NCBI GenBank assembly: GCA_032622095.1
Contig: CP136062.1
Coordinates: forward strand, 160,574,875-160,638,874
Origin: Siphonodentalium dalli
Taxonomy: Eukaryota; Mollusca; Scaphopoda; Gadilida; Siphonodentaliidae
Direction: 5' to 3'
DNA: 64,000 bases
In this document: piece after piece, positions 40,518-52,626 of the stretch
Layout of the letters: every line of letters starts with the position of its first letter
How positions within the stretch are numbered: position 1 is the stretch's first letter
Translations under genes and position numbers: made by a program
Notes under the pieces: generated by a model
Told to the model about the DNA's origin: nothing
Seen by the model: the letters and a program-made list of their open reading frames with translations, nothing else
Database searches by the model: none

Positions 40518-40795
40518 TCTCAGGCACCTCCGATCCCTCAGGCACCTCCCTCATCACCCAGACACCTCCGATCCCTCAGGCACCTCCCTCATCACCCAGA
40601 CACCTCCGATCCCTCAGGCACCTCCCTCATCACCCAGACACCTCCGATCCCTCAGGCACCTCCCTCATCACCCAGACACCTCCGATCCCTCATGCACCTC
40701 CCTCATCACCCAGGCACATCCAATCCCTCATGCACCTCCCTCATCACCCAGACACCTCCGATCCCTCAGGCAGCTCCGATCCCTCATCACTGAAA
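40518..40795. repeat. 38-bp minisatellite, about 7 units
   Basis: Unit reads CTCAGGCACCTCCCTCATCA then CCCAGACACCTCCGATCC. Strongly C-rich on the plus strand. Later units diverge. Confidence 0.9.
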
Positions 40796-41361
40796 TGTTT
40801 TCTTAGAAAGCCTCATCAAAAATATTTTTTTCAAAAGTTTGTTAGAAATATTGGATTTAAACAACAAAACTATTTTTTTTTTTCTGGAGTTTCCAGATTT
40901 TGGGAAAAAATAGCCTCCCTTCCTCATCTCAAAATTGAGCTAATTGCCTAAGAACACAGATATTATTTTAGTGGCCTTATTGATCTCTAAATAAGTGCAG
41001 AATTTTCTCAATTTTAATTGAATAAACCCACCGTTTTTCATTATTTTGTGAGTCATTTCATATATGGTCGCTGTTATATTTTCCATCATTATATTATGAA
41101 TTTATTTATGGTTATGTTTTCTGGGAAGTTAAGTTATTTTTCTGACCAGTATCATATTTTCATTTATTTAATGACCACTGCATTTAGTTTCCGTTATACC
41201 AGAGTTTGCCCAAGTTTCTATCTTTTGCAATCGGTGACATTGGTTGCATCAGATGCTGGCAAAGATCAATTTCCATTTGATGACATTACTCAGTCTTATT
41301 TGAAAAGCAGACAAAAATCCTATAAGATGTATGTCTGTAGATCTCTCCATTACGTTTCATG
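40796..41361. other. intergenic, nothing recognised
   Basis: T-rich; an open frame at 41018-41371 has no family features. Confidence 0.5.
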
Positions 41362-41377
41362 TCTACACTGAAGAGCC

Positions 41378-41631
41378 CAAGCCTTGAAATAGTGTGCCTG
41401 TCATTTGCAGAATGAGGTCCCTAGAGGGTGAATTTAGTGATGCTACCCCGCATAGCGGGCTAGCATCACCAAATTCACCCTCTGGGGACCTCATTCTGCT
41501 TACACCTCAGCAGAATGAGGTTCCCAGAGGGTGAATTTGGTGATGCTAGCCCGCTATGCGTGGTAGCATCACTAAATTCACCCTCTGGGGACCTCATTCT
41601 GCAAATGACAGACACCCTATTTCAAGGCTTG
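41378..41631. mobile_element. CAAGCC-family hairpin element, complete compact form (254 bp)
   Basis: CAAGCCTTGAAATAGTGTGC to CACCCTATTTCAAGGCTTG. Flanked on both sides by the same 16 bases, TCTACACTGAAGAGCC (41362-41377 and 41632-41647). Confidence 0.92.
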
Positions 41632-42062
41632 TCTACACTGAAGAGCCATTCCCAACATGATGTAATAAAACGTTTCCAAATATGGAGTGATTTCTGGGGC
41701 AGTATATGTTTGTGAGTATCTAGTAGTAGTTATATAAACAACAAGATGCAAAAGAATAATCAGTCATTAATATTGTTGACTGATAACATCTCGAAAATGA
41801 TGTCTCCCAGATTGCAATGAATATAATGAATTATGGATATATCGCCTGTATTCAGTTTTACAACATAAGTTGTGTTTGACAATGCGTGGGAAAATTGTCA
41901 ACATATCATTGACCTCTGAACTCGCTATTTAAATATAACCAATCTGTCATTGTGATTGATTTTTATAGAGATTAGAATCTGCCTTGAAATGATCGTTTAA
42001 GTCATTAACTAATGAAATTGCACATGCTCTGCGCCACAACCAATGAAATGGAGGGAATCCCA

Positions 42063-42462
42063 TTAACCCTTTACCCAACAGAACGGCCCTGTGCCAATGC
42101 ATTCTCTTATATATGCGAGTCGACCATAGGTCGCCTCGCATATATAAGAGAATGCATTGGCTTAACATATTAAAAATTATAAAATTGTTAAAGAATGTAA
42201 GAAAAAATGGTAAAAAGTGTTAAAAAAAGATTTTTTTTAGGCCAATGCATTCTCTTATATATGCGAGGCGACCTATGGTCGACTCGCATATATAAGAGAA
42301 TGCATTGGCACAGGGCATAACTGTAACCATCACAATGTGGTCAATGAACCGGTTCCAATGATATCCATATTTGTATGGTTTTATTGAGACAGACCCAAGA
42401 TATTTTAGGCTGTTGAAGCTTTATTTGGCCGGTTTTGGCCGGTTTGTTGGGTAAAGGGTTAA
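42063..42462. mobile_element. TTAA element, ACCCAACA end type (400 bp)
   Basis: TTAACCCTTTACCCAACA at the left and TGTTGGGTAAAGGGTTAA at the right. Two hairpins of GCCAATGCATTCTCTTATAT flank an A/T-rich spacer, followed by CATAACTGTAACCATCACAA and AAGATATTTTAGGCTGTTGA. The TTAA target and CCCTTT ends point to a piggyBac-type MITE. Confidence 0.9.
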
Positions 42463-42476
42463 TACAGAAGCTAATT

Positions 42477-42580
42477 TTAACCCTTTCAGTGCCAAGTCCG
42501 ATTTTTGTATCTGAAATTTGAAAAATGATGAATGAAATATGGGTTGATACAAAAATTGGACTTGGCACTGAAAGGGTTAA
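42477..42580. mobile_element. TTAA element, CAGTGCC end type (104 bp)
   Basis: TTAACCCTTTCAGTGCCAAG with TCCGATTTTTGTATC, mirrored by GATACAAAAATTGGACTTGG and CACTGAAAGGGTTAA. Begins 14 bp after the preceding TTAA element. Confidence 0.88.
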
Positions 42581-42837
42581 ACCACAGATCTAGTGACGTA
42601 GATCTGATAGGTTTTCGTTGGCTTTTCAAAGAGATTGGACATTACTATGATTTACTGAAACAGACTTCTCCAGGAGGAGTGCTGACATTTTTCTCACCCC
42701 AAAATTTTGTTGGGAGACTATAGAATACACTGGTGTCCATCCCTCCTTTCATCCCAGATAATTTCCAGATGATAACTTTATATATAACTTTCAAATATAT
42801 CTAACTGTTTTCAAATTTGATATATGGATGGCTCACA

Positions 42838-43140
42838 TGAAAATACAGGTCAAGTTTGAATATGGGTGAAGTCCGCTAACGGATTTGTGGTCCTTGTCGA
42901 CTTAGAATTTGCCAATTATTTTTGTTTCCGGATGACAACTTAAGTTATTGTTATCCGACTGTTTTTCAAATTTGGTTTATGGATTACGTATATGAAAATA
43001 AAGGTCAAGTTCATAGTTGGGTTTGGTCCACTCATCCATTGATGGAGTCAGGACCCTATCACTAAAATTTCCTGAAATATTTTGGTTTCTGGATAATAAC
43101 TTCGTAGACTTAGAATTTACTGATTATCCTGGTGTCTAAT
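42838..43140. repeat. degenerate dispersed repeat
   Basis: Units with AATACAGGTCAAGTTTGAAT / AATAAAGGTCAAGTTCATAG and GGATGACAACTT / GGATAATAACTT, similar in style to 1-600 and 18413-18620. Confidence 0.6.
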
Positions 43141-43879
43141 AAAATAATACTATGTGTGTTAACAACGTTGAAAATTTTATTCAATGATTGTTCCCAGAAT
43201 AAAATTTTTGTTTCTAAAAAAACAACTGGTCAAATAAAGCCACCTTATTCGGGGAACGTGTAGCCTAGTGGCCTTTTATTATAGCAACACATATTCCTGC
43301 TTGATTAATATGCTCTAAAATTTGGTATCCTTGATACTGATCATCTCCCATGAAATAAATGTGTATGGTATGTATTAGAAGGGAATACTAGTACAGAGCA
43401 GTTTTTTATTAGAAAGTTAAGCATACTTTGATGTTGAATGATATATTTATTGAAGATTAATTATGAAAATACCTCATCCGGTCCTCAAAAAGTGCTTAAT
43501 ATCCCCAGAATCTCATACGAACCCTGATTTGTCATAAGCCATGGTTTTTGTGAGAACCAAGTTTGTGGAAAATCTGGTCTCCCTCTCTCTCTAATTTTTT
43601 GTATTCTGTTGTCTTTCCCAGCCTGGGGAATTAATTTAAATCATGTCGAAATATTTAGTTTTGTACTCGGAACAAATTATTCTTCAATTAACTTACAATT
43701 GAGAGGATGGAAAATGGACCATTCCACAGCTATCAATCAAATAATTATTAGCAGATATTTTCTACCAATTAGCGACTGAGTCAGTCGCTTGCTGCATTGA
43801 AAATATTTTTTTCACACTAATTTTGATATCCATGCATACTTTCACTGCTAAAGGCTCACTTAATTTTTCAAATGCCAAG
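43141..43879. other. intergenic, nothing recognised
   Basis: AT-rich without conserved coding sequence or known repeat. Confidence 0.5.
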
Positions 43880-44262
43880 TTTACACACAACATATTTCAT
43901 AGTATATACCGTTTGGAAGAGGAACCAAAAATATATATATTCCACCAGAATACGGAACAGCTGTGGTCTAGGAGTGTCCACTAAGTGATAGAGATTATTA
44001 TGTTGACCCCAAGACTTCCCCCGTTATTTATCACAAAATGCATCATAATTCACAACTAAGATGTAGAGTTATTCCCCTTCCATTGAGAATAATAAACTTG
44101 CAGTACAGACCAGATCAAAATTAAGCACAGAACACATTGGTACCTTGACAAAAACAATATATTCACAGTTTATTCGACCAGATAAGTTGATAATACAATG
44201 TTTTGGAGCTTCCTATTTCAAATGGTATATAATATGGAATATGTTGTATATAATGTGATTTG
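43880..44262 (+). repeat. 370-bp direct repeat, copy 2
   Basis: Direct counterpart of 38725-39092, about 5.1 kb away. Confidence 0.85.
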
Positions 44263-45048
44263 GTGATTAGAAAGTTAAGTGGGCCTTTAAATTGCCTATT
44301 TTCAAACACCTTTTTTTTTGTCAAATCATAATGTACTGAAATATGGATTAGTGCAATGAAGTTTGAAATTTATCCATGATTATATCAGTGTTTTTCATTT
44401 TGCATGACACATGAAGGTATGTTCTCCGGTGCTGTATAACTAATTAAACTTTTTTCTGCAAATGCCTATCTCCTAGCAACTATAAGCTCCTCCCACTAAT
44501 GCATAGTTCAGAAATGGATGCATATTTTGATTGATTGATTCTGTAGAATATAGTATGGAGATTGCTTCAGGCTTCTTTTGTCAACAGTTATTGATACTGT
44601 GACAAAGTTATGGGAAGGGGGGTGGGGGGTCATGTTATACTGAAATCAGTTTGTGCTTCCGTGGACTCAACTTTATCCGAGCTTGTATTTCCTTTATTTT
44701 TCAGTCAATTTTTTGGAAACTTAGCACAGATATTTAATACCATGGAAATCTGTGCACCAGTCATTTTTTGACTCAGAAATATTTAGCAACATACAAGCTT
44801 GAACTCTTTTGTTTCCTGGTCAGTTTCTATGAAACTTGACAGAGATATTACATATACGTAATTTGACGATCCAAAGAGAATTTTAATATGGATATTTTTG
44901 TAGCCCATGTGAACTGGACTTCTAGTTTGGTTTCTCTTGTCTACTTGTCTGAGAATTGGCCGGCAGTAAGCAGGCATTCTGACTTTCTTTTGCACTTAGG
45001 ATTTGTTTTGTAATAACAGAAGCACATTGTAAGTTTCCATCCTCATTA
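44263..45048. other. intergenic, nothing recognised
   Basis: No gene or complete repeat seen; a G-rich run GGAAGGGGGGTGGGGGG lies near 44614. Confidence 0.5.
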
Positions 45049-45275
45049 TTAACCCTTCCATGACTGGAGCTTCCTGTGCCAATGCATTCTCTTCTATATG
45101 CAAGGCTCCCATAAGGAGCCTCGCATATATAAGAACATACATTGGCCTAACAATATTTACCTTGACAGCCAGTGCATTCTCTTAAATATGAGAGGCCCCC
45201 TATGGGAGACTTTTATACATAAGAGAATGCACTGGCACAGGATCTTTAATGCTGCTCCAGTCATGAAAGGGTTAA
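45049..45275. mobile_element. TTAA element, CATGAC end type (227 bp)
   Basis: TTAACCCTTCCATGACTGGA to CTCCAGTCATGAAAGGGTTAA, with two hairpins of the CCA(A/G)TGCATTCTCTT family. Confidence 0.88.
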
Positions 45276-45773
45276 GCAGAACTGTAGACATATTCAGGAT
45301 TTATAGTCTCCTCCGATAGAGTACTAGCATAGAACATTTCCTAATTATAGGAAAACAAAAGCTTTCACTGGCCATCAAAAATGAATATGTTCTCTGGCAA
45401 TTATATGTGGAAAATTTTACTTGGGAGGGCTGGGGAGGGAGGTTTTTTCCCCAAGAATTCTTGAAACTTATGGAAGTTTTAGCATATTTTCATTTGAATG
45501 AACAGTTTTCCTGGCAGTCGATGAAATTTTGTTTTAGATTTCTGTTCAAGATGACCCTCGTCACTTCTAACTGGATAAATGTGATCTGGACTATCGCACT
45601 CATATGCAATGGTGTGAAATATTTGAAAAATGAGACACTCTTTGGGGTGGGGATGTTCTCAGAACATATTATATTTTATTTATTTGTGCCTAATCATCAT
45701 GCACAACATTTGTGTAGTTACTACAGACCTGATATAAATGGCCTGAACTAAATACTGATCATTACAAGTCGCC
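45276..45773. other. intergenic, nothing recognised
   Basis: An open frame at 45407-45751 shows no family features. Confidence 0.5.
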
Positions 45774-46121
45774 TTAACCCTTTACCCAACAGAAGGGCCC
45801 TGTGCCAATGCATTCTCTTATATATGCGAGTCGACCATAGGTCGCCTCGCATATATAAGAGAATGCATTGGCTTAACACATTAAAAATTTTTTTTTTAGG
45901 CCAATGCATTCTCTTATATATGCGAGGAGACCTATGGTCGACTCGCATATATAAGAGAATGCATTGGCACAGGGCATAACTGTAACTATCACAATGTGGT
46001 CAAGGAGCCGGTTCCAATGATATCCATATGTGTATGGTTCTATTGAGACAGACCGAAGATATTTTAGGCTGTTGAAGCTTTATTTGGCCGGTTTTAGCTG
46101 TTTTGTTGGGTAAAGGGTTAA
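45774..46121. mobile_element. TTAA element, ACCCAACA end type (348 bp)
   Basis: TTAACCCTTTACCCAACA to TTGTTGGGTAAAGGGTTAA. Same layout as 42063-42462, with a shorter spacer between the hairpins. Confidence 0.9.
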
Positions 46122-46528
46122 AACTGGTTCTGTTATAGGTTACTGTAATCGTCCTTCTCTGATGTAGTATATTCCCCTCATGTAGATACCGCAGATCTAA
46201 TATATTATCGGCGCTTTATGGCGCTATTATATCGCATGACCACCATGGTTAAGTGGTGCTGCTAATTTGCTGTTGGGTCCTGCTGAATTCATGATGCTGG
46301 TGGGACAAAATGATGTTGTTAAAAAAAAGTACCGTTAGTTTTTTCTGAAGTTGTCTTTTTCATAGCGTTTGGCTCATCCGAGTGATTTGAGAAAAAGGTC
46401 ACTCCGAGTGATTTGAGAAAAAGTCTGACTATGAATCATTTATGAACATATTTTTTTTAAAATGTTTTGGTCATGGCTGCTCTGATGCTTACAAAATGAC
46501 ATGAATAGCCACCTTGATTATGGTTGGT
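46122..46528. other. intergenic, nothing recognised
   Basis: A short direct repeat CTCCGAGTGATTTGAGAAAAAG lies near 46375-46423. Confidence 0.5.
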
Positions 46529-46812
46529 TTAACTCTTTCAGTGCCAGGGGCCGATCTCATCGGCCCTAATTTACAGTCTGTAAAATCGGCCCTAAAAAAT
46601 AAATAAAAAATGTCTGTTAAAGAATATAAGAAAAAATTATAAAATTGTAAAAAAATTGTAAAAAATAATAAAAAATGATGAAAAATTGTTTGGCCAATGC
46701 ATTCTCTTATATATGCGAGGCGACCTATGGTCGACTCGCATATATAAGAGAGTGCATTGGCACAGGGTATATGGGTTGATACAAAAATCGGACTTGGCAC
46801 TCAAAGGGTTAA
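46529..46812. mobile_element. TTAA element, CAGTGCC end type, with the shared hairpin inside
   Basis: TTAACTCTTTCAGTGCCAGG to CTTGGCACTCAAAGGGTTAA. The GCCAATGCATTCTCTTATAT hairpin lies at 46693-46766; the 104-bp relative at 42477 lacks it. Confidence 0.88.
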
Positions 46813-46830
46813 AACAACGAAAAGTGACAT

Positions 46831-47185
46831 TATTAAATAAAGTGATGTGAAACACTCCGATAGGGTGATCTCATAGAAATTGAGAATAATCTTGCTCAAA
46901 GAGTTATTTCTTTACGAATATTAATCCAAATTGACAACACCGTCATTCTTATATATTAGTTAAATGCAATGACTCTTGATGGCGAAATCATTTGTGTTAG
47001 TTTATCGCCTATAGCCGCATCCCGAATCCAGATGTAAATATTTACAATTAAGTGAAGTTCAGATGCTGTTTTATATGGAGTGGTATGGTTGATTGCAATG
47101 CTACATTCCCCAGGTTAGCATAGCGCCTGAGTACTAACTTGTCAACTTCATGCCCCCGAACAAGTCCATAATATGTCTTTAAAAT
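46831..47185 (+). repeat. interspersed repeat, copy 3 of 3
   Basis: AAAGTGATGTGAAACACTCC to ACAAGTCCATAATATGTCTT, parallel to 23958-24345. Confidence 0.75.
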
Positions 47186-47650
47186 ATTTTACAATATGTT
47201 TTATATATGTTTTATACATGTATTTTTCTCAAATCTCCCGAAACTGAAAATGAGGTACTTTTTGTTAACAGCATCAATTTGCCCTGCCAACGTCATAGAA
47301 ATACAGCAGTTCCCTCCAGCATCATAGAATATTAGCAGGACCACTTAACCAAGAGTGTTACGACTGTCTGTATAACTTTGTTACGCTATCATGTCATTTT
47401 CACCTATTTTTTGTATAAATTTGTTAGATTCTATCACAGGTGATAACTATTGTATATACAATGTATGAATTTCTAAAAATATAATGAAATCATTGTGATA
47501 AAAAGTCTTGCTATTCCCAACATGTCAGGTCACATTCCCCAACATGTCTGGCCACAATTGAAAATAGCTTCTTTTCCTACCTTATATTTCAACAGGGTTT
47601 ATATGCAAAATGAAAAGTGCTTAAATTTGGACCCAATCATTTAAAAGTGC
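47186..47650. other. intergenic, nothing firm
   Basis: Includes a CACAGGTGATAACTATTGT...TCATTGTGATAAAAAGTCTTG stretch similar to 48875-48905 and 53555-53585. Confidence 0.5.
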
Positions 47651-47893
47651 TTAACCCTTTCATGACGGGAGCTTGCTGGTGCAGCATTAAATATCCTGTG
47701 CCAATGCGTTCTCTTATATATGCGAATCTCCCATAGGGAGCCTCGCATGTGTAAGAGAATGCACTAGCTGTCAAGGTAGGCCAATGTAATCTCTTATATA
47801 TGCGAGGCTTCCTATAGGAAATTTGCATATTTATGAGAATGCTTTGGCACAGGGTTTTCGCCAAATTTCAGGAATCTCCAGTCATGGAATGGT
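47651..47893. mobile_element. TTAA element, CATGAC end type, right end eroded
   Basis: TTAACCCTTTCATGACGGGA at the left; the right reads CAGTCATGGAATGGTTAG, having lost TTAA. Two hairpins inside. Confidence 0.82.
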
Positions 47894-48337
47894 TAGATTG
47901 AAAAACCTGAGCTATTAATCTAGATATCATAACAATGATATATATATATATGTCATTCTAGGTAACACAAAACGTGTTTTCCTTACATTTTGAGTATTCT
48001 GTCATATCCTGTCTGGAAATGGAAAAAAATATAATTCTGTGAGAGGCCAATAAAATATTTCGAGTATCCGGCTGTATCTGGTGGAATTCTGAGTATTTTT
48101 TACGAAGTGTCTGCTTCTTTCTTTTCAATAAATGGTGGTATCTCCCACATACAGAAGCTCTATTACAATTACCAACAGGACATTCATTGCCATTTTATTT
48201 AGGTCTATATATTTATAAAATAAACACAAAATAGAAACTCATAAAAACTATGTAATCATCATAAAAATTATTTTTGGAACATGAACATATTTGGGCATAC
48301 CTCCCGCAAAAATCTCCCGGATTGACATTTTCAAAAC
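47894..48337. other. intergenic, nothing recognised
   Basis: A short (TA)n run lies near 47939-47950. Confidence 0.5.
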
Positions 48338-48724
48338 TTAACCCTTTACCCAACAAACCGGCCAAAACAAGCTTCAACAGCCTAAAATATCTTCGGTCTG
48401 TCTCAATAGAACCATACAAATATGGATATCATTGGAACCGGTTCCTTGACCACATTGTGATAGTTACAGTTATGCCCTGTGCCAATGCATTCTCTTTCTC
48501 TTATATATGCGAGTCGACCATAGGTCGCCTCGCATATATAAGAGAATGCATTGGCCTAAAAAAAATCTTTTTTTTACCACTTTTTCTTACAATCTTTAAC
48601 AATTTTATAATTTTTAATGTGTTAAGCCAATGCATTCTCTTATATATGCGAGGCGACCTATGGTCGACTCGCATATATAAGAGAATGCATTGGCACAGGG
48701 CCCTTCTGTTGGGTAAAGGGTTAA
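48338..48724. mobile_element. TTAA element, ACCCAACA end type, inverse orientation (387 bp)
   Basis: TTAACCCTTTACCCAACAAA to CTGTTGGGTAAAGGGTTAA. The layout is reversed relative to 42063, and one hairpin has an extra TTTCTC. Confidence 0.9.
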
Positions 48725-49349
48725 CAGGTCTGGTGCCAGGTTATTTGAGTAGTCAGGTTATTTGAGCGTAGTTAGGGTCAGGGAAACAAAGCATATTTTT
48801 ATTGCAGCCTCATTGGGGTCGTGATAACTTTTTTTAGGAGACACATCTGTCCACGCTATTGGCCTATATTATAAAAGGTGATAATCATTGTGCTAAAAAG
48901 TTGTGTAAATCGCAACCTTTATCAACCAAAGTGCACCAGTCATGATTTCCGTTCTGACTATCACCGGCTGGGTACTAGCCTGTGGTTTTCTATATTTAGC
49001 ACAAGGTTTTCCACCACAATGGTGACCGGGATTCCCCCCTCCAAGTCAAATTTCCTTCGTGCTCTGAGAAGAACTCCCTCACTAAAAACTTATTGACAGA
49101 ATGGAGAATTAGAGCGGTAGTCTTGTTGACGAGTTTCGGATGCTACTGAGTAAAATGGCAGAAACTTGTACTCGTGTTTCACTTGACTGATGTTTGTCAT
49201 CCAGGTTGTTGTTCATGTGCGTTTAGACAAAATAATTGGAGAACCATATCACATAAATAGTTCTACTGCGACTTTCCAAACATAAAGTACAAACTTTGTT
49301 CATGTGCTTGATAAGGGCAACATGTGGCTCTGTTCCCTTCATATATATA
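48725..49349. other. intergenic, nothing recognised
   Basis: No gene or complete repeat seen. Confidence 0.5.
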
Positions 49350-49749
49350 TTAACCCTTTACCCAACAGAACGGCCCTGTGCCAATGCATTCTCTTATATA
49401 TGCGAGTCGACCATAGGTCGCCTCGCATATATAAGAGAATGCATTGGCTTAACACATTAAAAATTATAAACTTGTTAAAGAATGTAAGAAAAAATGGTAA
49501 AAAGTGTTAAAAAAAGATTTTTTTTAGGCCAATGCATTCTCTTATATATGCGAGGCGACCTATGGTCGACTCGCATATATAAGAGAATGCATTGGCACAG
49601 GGCATAACTGTAACTATCACAATGTGGTCAAGGAGCCGGTTCCAATGATATCCATATTTGTATGGTTCTATTGAGACAGACCGAAGATATTTTAGGCTGT
49701 TGAAGCTTTATTTGGCCGGTTTTGGCCGGTTTGTTGGGTAAAGGGTTAA
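49350..49749. mobile_element. TTAA element, ACCCAACA end type (400 bp)
   Basis: TTAACCCTTTACCCAACA to TGTTGGGTAAAGGGTTAA, nearly identical to 42063-42462. Its right TTAA is shared with the next element. Confidence 0.92.
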
Positions 49750-49905
49750 CCCTTCCATGACTGGAGCTTCCTGAAATTTTGTGAAAAACCTGTGCCAATG
49801 CATTCTCTTATATATGCAAGTCTCCTATAGGCAGCCTCACATATATGAGAATACATTGGCCCAATAATATTTACCTTGACCTTGTAAGCCAGTGCATTCT
49901 CTTGT
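49746..49905. mobile_element. TTAA element, CATGAC end type, truncated
   Basis: TTAACCCTTCCATGACTGGA, one full hairpin, then the first part of the second, where a CAAGCC-family piece (TGTTCAGTTTCTATATCCCC) takes over near 49902. Confidence 0.82.
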
Positions 49906-50052
49906 TCAGTTTCTATATCCCCTAATTTGCAGAAGATAAAATGCATAATCAAGATGACTAAAGGGTGAACATCAACAACTTCAATCTGATCCTAGGTCTC
50001 TCATAGCAGTTGAGTCCTAAGCAGAATGATGTTACCAGAGGGTGAATTTGAT
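49903..50052. mobile_element. CAAGCC-family inner fragment
   Basis: AATTTGCAGAAGATAAAATG, CTCTCATAGCAGTTGAGTCC and AGAATGATGTTACCAGAGGG from the long form; no outer ends. Confidence 0.7.
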
Positions 50053-50059
50053 AATTGTA

Positions 50060-50214
50060 CAGTAATGCCCTACATAATCGACTCCTTAACCACAGCAGAA
50101 TTATGGGTAATTTTTCAGGATTTAGTCGGAAATATTGCTTGTTGCCATGCGTCGCAACAAGCCATACATCCGACCAAATCCTGGTTAAGGAGTCGATTAT
50201 TTTGGGCATTACTG
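50060..50214. mobile_element. TA-flanked palindrome, shortened copy
   Basis: TA|CAGTAATGCCCTACATAATC to TTTTGGGCATTACTG|TA; relative of 19738-19950. Confidence 0.82.
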
Positions 50215-50384
50215 TAGCCCGTCGTGCTATTTCTAGGCTTGATTCCTTATAATCTTCTGAAATTTGTTTTGAGACCGTAAATTCAATAAAGTTGAGCTAA
50301 CTGGGGATTATCCAGATCTTTTTAAAATTAGACTCGAACAAGGTTCGCATTACAGAGTCTAAAGGAAATAGCAGGTAATTCCTC

Positions 50385-50780
50385 CGAGAATCATTACGAC
50401 AGTGTCGGCCATTCATGAAGGCTTTTTGTCATAATTCCTTTTCAGCAACAGGTTTATTCGCCACATAGCTAAAAATAGCCTATATATTTTCTGTCAGTTT
50501 GACATTTCACACAGTGTTTACAAAATCAGTGAATATGATACCTAATTAAACACTAAAAGCATCTATGTAGAGTCCAGAATGTATCAATAATACCCAGCAA
50601 GGAGAATTTCAACAGTTAACATCCGGTTTTGTTATTTGCAAAGAAAACCCAAATGCGATATCTGTCAATGGTAACACTATTTGTGTGCGGTGACGTCATA
50701 CTGCAGGGATTGCATACAAAAGCTATTTATAGCGGAGGTAATGTGAACGATAATGATATCTTTTAGACTGTAACGCACAG
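50385..50780. repeat. interspersed repeat related to 16190-16720
   Basis: TTATTCGCCACATAGCTAAAA, AATACCCAGCAAGGAGAAT and AGCTATTTATAGC in the same order as the intron 4 copy. Confidence 0.55.
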
Positions 50781-51640
50781 CTTGTTCGAGAGCCTGATTT
50801 CAATTAGAACTAGGAATGCTTATGTCTTATGAAAAACAAGACAGTCAATGACTGTGGGTCGCCCACCAGACTGTTAAGACTGAGAAGACTGGGACTCTGA
50901 AGACTACAAGAGTCAGTATGTGACAATATCACTTAAGACAAGTAGTTCTAAACATGGACATAGCTGGAGGTTCTCAGATGAGCAGGGCTCTTCAACTTGA
51001 AATTTCTAATTGCACACCACTGACAAATCTCCAACCTCTTACCTTTTAAAGAAGACAACCATACCACAGTACTAAGTTCACAAAAATCCTTTTGAACATC
51101 CCTCTTAGGTTGAATTTTACAACTGATACCAGTACTTCAAGCTCTCAAACGTTTGAAAATTACCAACCGCATAAAGTTAAAATTTGTGGCCAATTTGGTC
51201 CAACAGTTTAACCTGAAGTAGGAACATATGGACTGTTGGTTTAAAAACATACATGTTGGAAAATCAAACCAAACTATGAGAACAATTCTAACCTATTTTT
51301 TATGTGAACATCTAATCTACAACTAATGTTATACCAGGCATGAAATTTTCAACTGTTTAAATTTTGATCAAAGTAGGGGCTCAAAACTCCACCTCCTCTA
51401 CACTCCTTCCCCATTGCCTCAAACATTGCCCCCACCCAGGCTGCCTAGAAATCAATATTAATATACCAATACCAAGCAGGATAGAGGAGAGTTAAATCTC
51501 TTAACTCTGCCCCTATTGGAACAAATGTGAATCCCCATCTATGAGATCCATTCATCTAGTAATATCAATATACCCCCAATATCCAATAGGGTATGATTTC
51601 ACCTGGATAAGTGGTGGTTAAGAAAATAATATTGGAACAG
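50781..51640. other. intergenic, nothing recognised
   Basis: No gene or repeat I can match. Confidence 0.5.
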
Positions 51641-51641
51641 C

Positions 51642-51775
51642 CAGGTCTGTATTTAATGTGTCTGACCTTTGCAGAATGAGGTCCCCAAAAGGTGAATTTA
51701 ATGACACTATTCCCCAAGGTGGAATAGCATCAACGAATTCACCCTCTGGGGACCTTATTTCCTAAAAATGACCCC
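51642..51775. mobile_element. CAAGCC-family hairpin, eroded
   Basis: CAGGTCTGTATTTAATGTGT, AGAATGAGGTCCCCAAAAGG and TTCACCCTCTGGGGACCTTA; the right end is lost. Confidence 0.75.
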
Positions 51776-52190
51776 TTTGAACAAATCTGAACCCGGTCAC
51801 CCAAGGCCCATCCATACCAAATATAGGCTAATATATAGTCTCAATGGTTCTTGAGAAGAAATTATTTTAAGATTTACTATGGAGGGAAAGAGTTATGGCC
51901 CTAGCTTCGCACCTATTTGATCTGATAAACTTATTTGAACAAATCTGATTGTGAGTCACCTAGGGAACATGCACACTGAAATATATAAACATATTTGGTC
52001 TTTAATATGGAGAAGAAAACAACTGTTGATAGACGGATGGATAGACATCCCAACAGACACAGACGGATGGAAGGACCACCCGACAGACAGAAGACAAATT
52101 CAATCCAATATATCCCCCAATGTTTCTTGAAAAATCAGGGTATGATTTCATCTGGATAAGCGGTGGTTAAGAAAATAATATGCCAGCCAA
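51776..52190. repeat. dispersed repeat related to 52980-53270
   Basis: TTTGAACAAATCTGA, GAGAAGAA, TTACTATGGAGGGAAAGAGTTATG and CTAGCTTCGCA also occur at 53012-53200. Confidence 0.65.
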
Positions 52191-52193
52191 GTC

Positions 52194-52626
52194 TGAATAT
52201 AGAGTGTCTGACATTTGCAGAATGAGGTCCCCAAAAAATGAATTTAATGACAATATTCTGCAAGGTGGGCTAGCATCACCAGATTCATCCTCAGTCTGAT
52301 TAGGCCTCAACAGCCATGGGAAACCTAGGAACAGATTGAAGTTCTACAGTTGAAGTTTGTAATGCACACCCATTGAGCACCTCAATTATGCATTTTATCT
52401 TCTGCAAATTAGGGGGACATAGAAACTGAACAGAAGGGAAAAAGTCAAAAAGTAACTAAAACAAAATTTCAATTTGATACTTAAGATACTTCCCAGAAGA
52501 TGATGCCTAAGCAGAATTAGGTCCCTGGATGGTGTTTTGGTGATGCTAGCCTGCTGTACAGGGTAGCAACACTATATTCACCCTCTGGGGACCTCATGCT
52601 GCAAATGTCAAACACACTAAATTCAG
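52194..52626. mobile_element. CAAGCC-family hairpin element, long form, eroded
   Basis: CAAGTCTGAATATAGAGTGT to ACACACTAAATTCAGG, with the CATTTTATCTTCTGCAAATT middle. Confidence 0.8.

Noticed and set aside
41018-41371. 117-codon open frame in the intergenic region
   Set aside because: No conserved motifs, low-complexity T-rich coding, no splice or promoter support.
45407-45751. 114-codon open frame in the intergenic region
   Set aside because: No family resemblance; the length is within chance for this much sequence.
48274-48765. 163-codon open frame
   Set aside because: It runs through both hairpins of a TTAA element; the translation is that of the palindrome.
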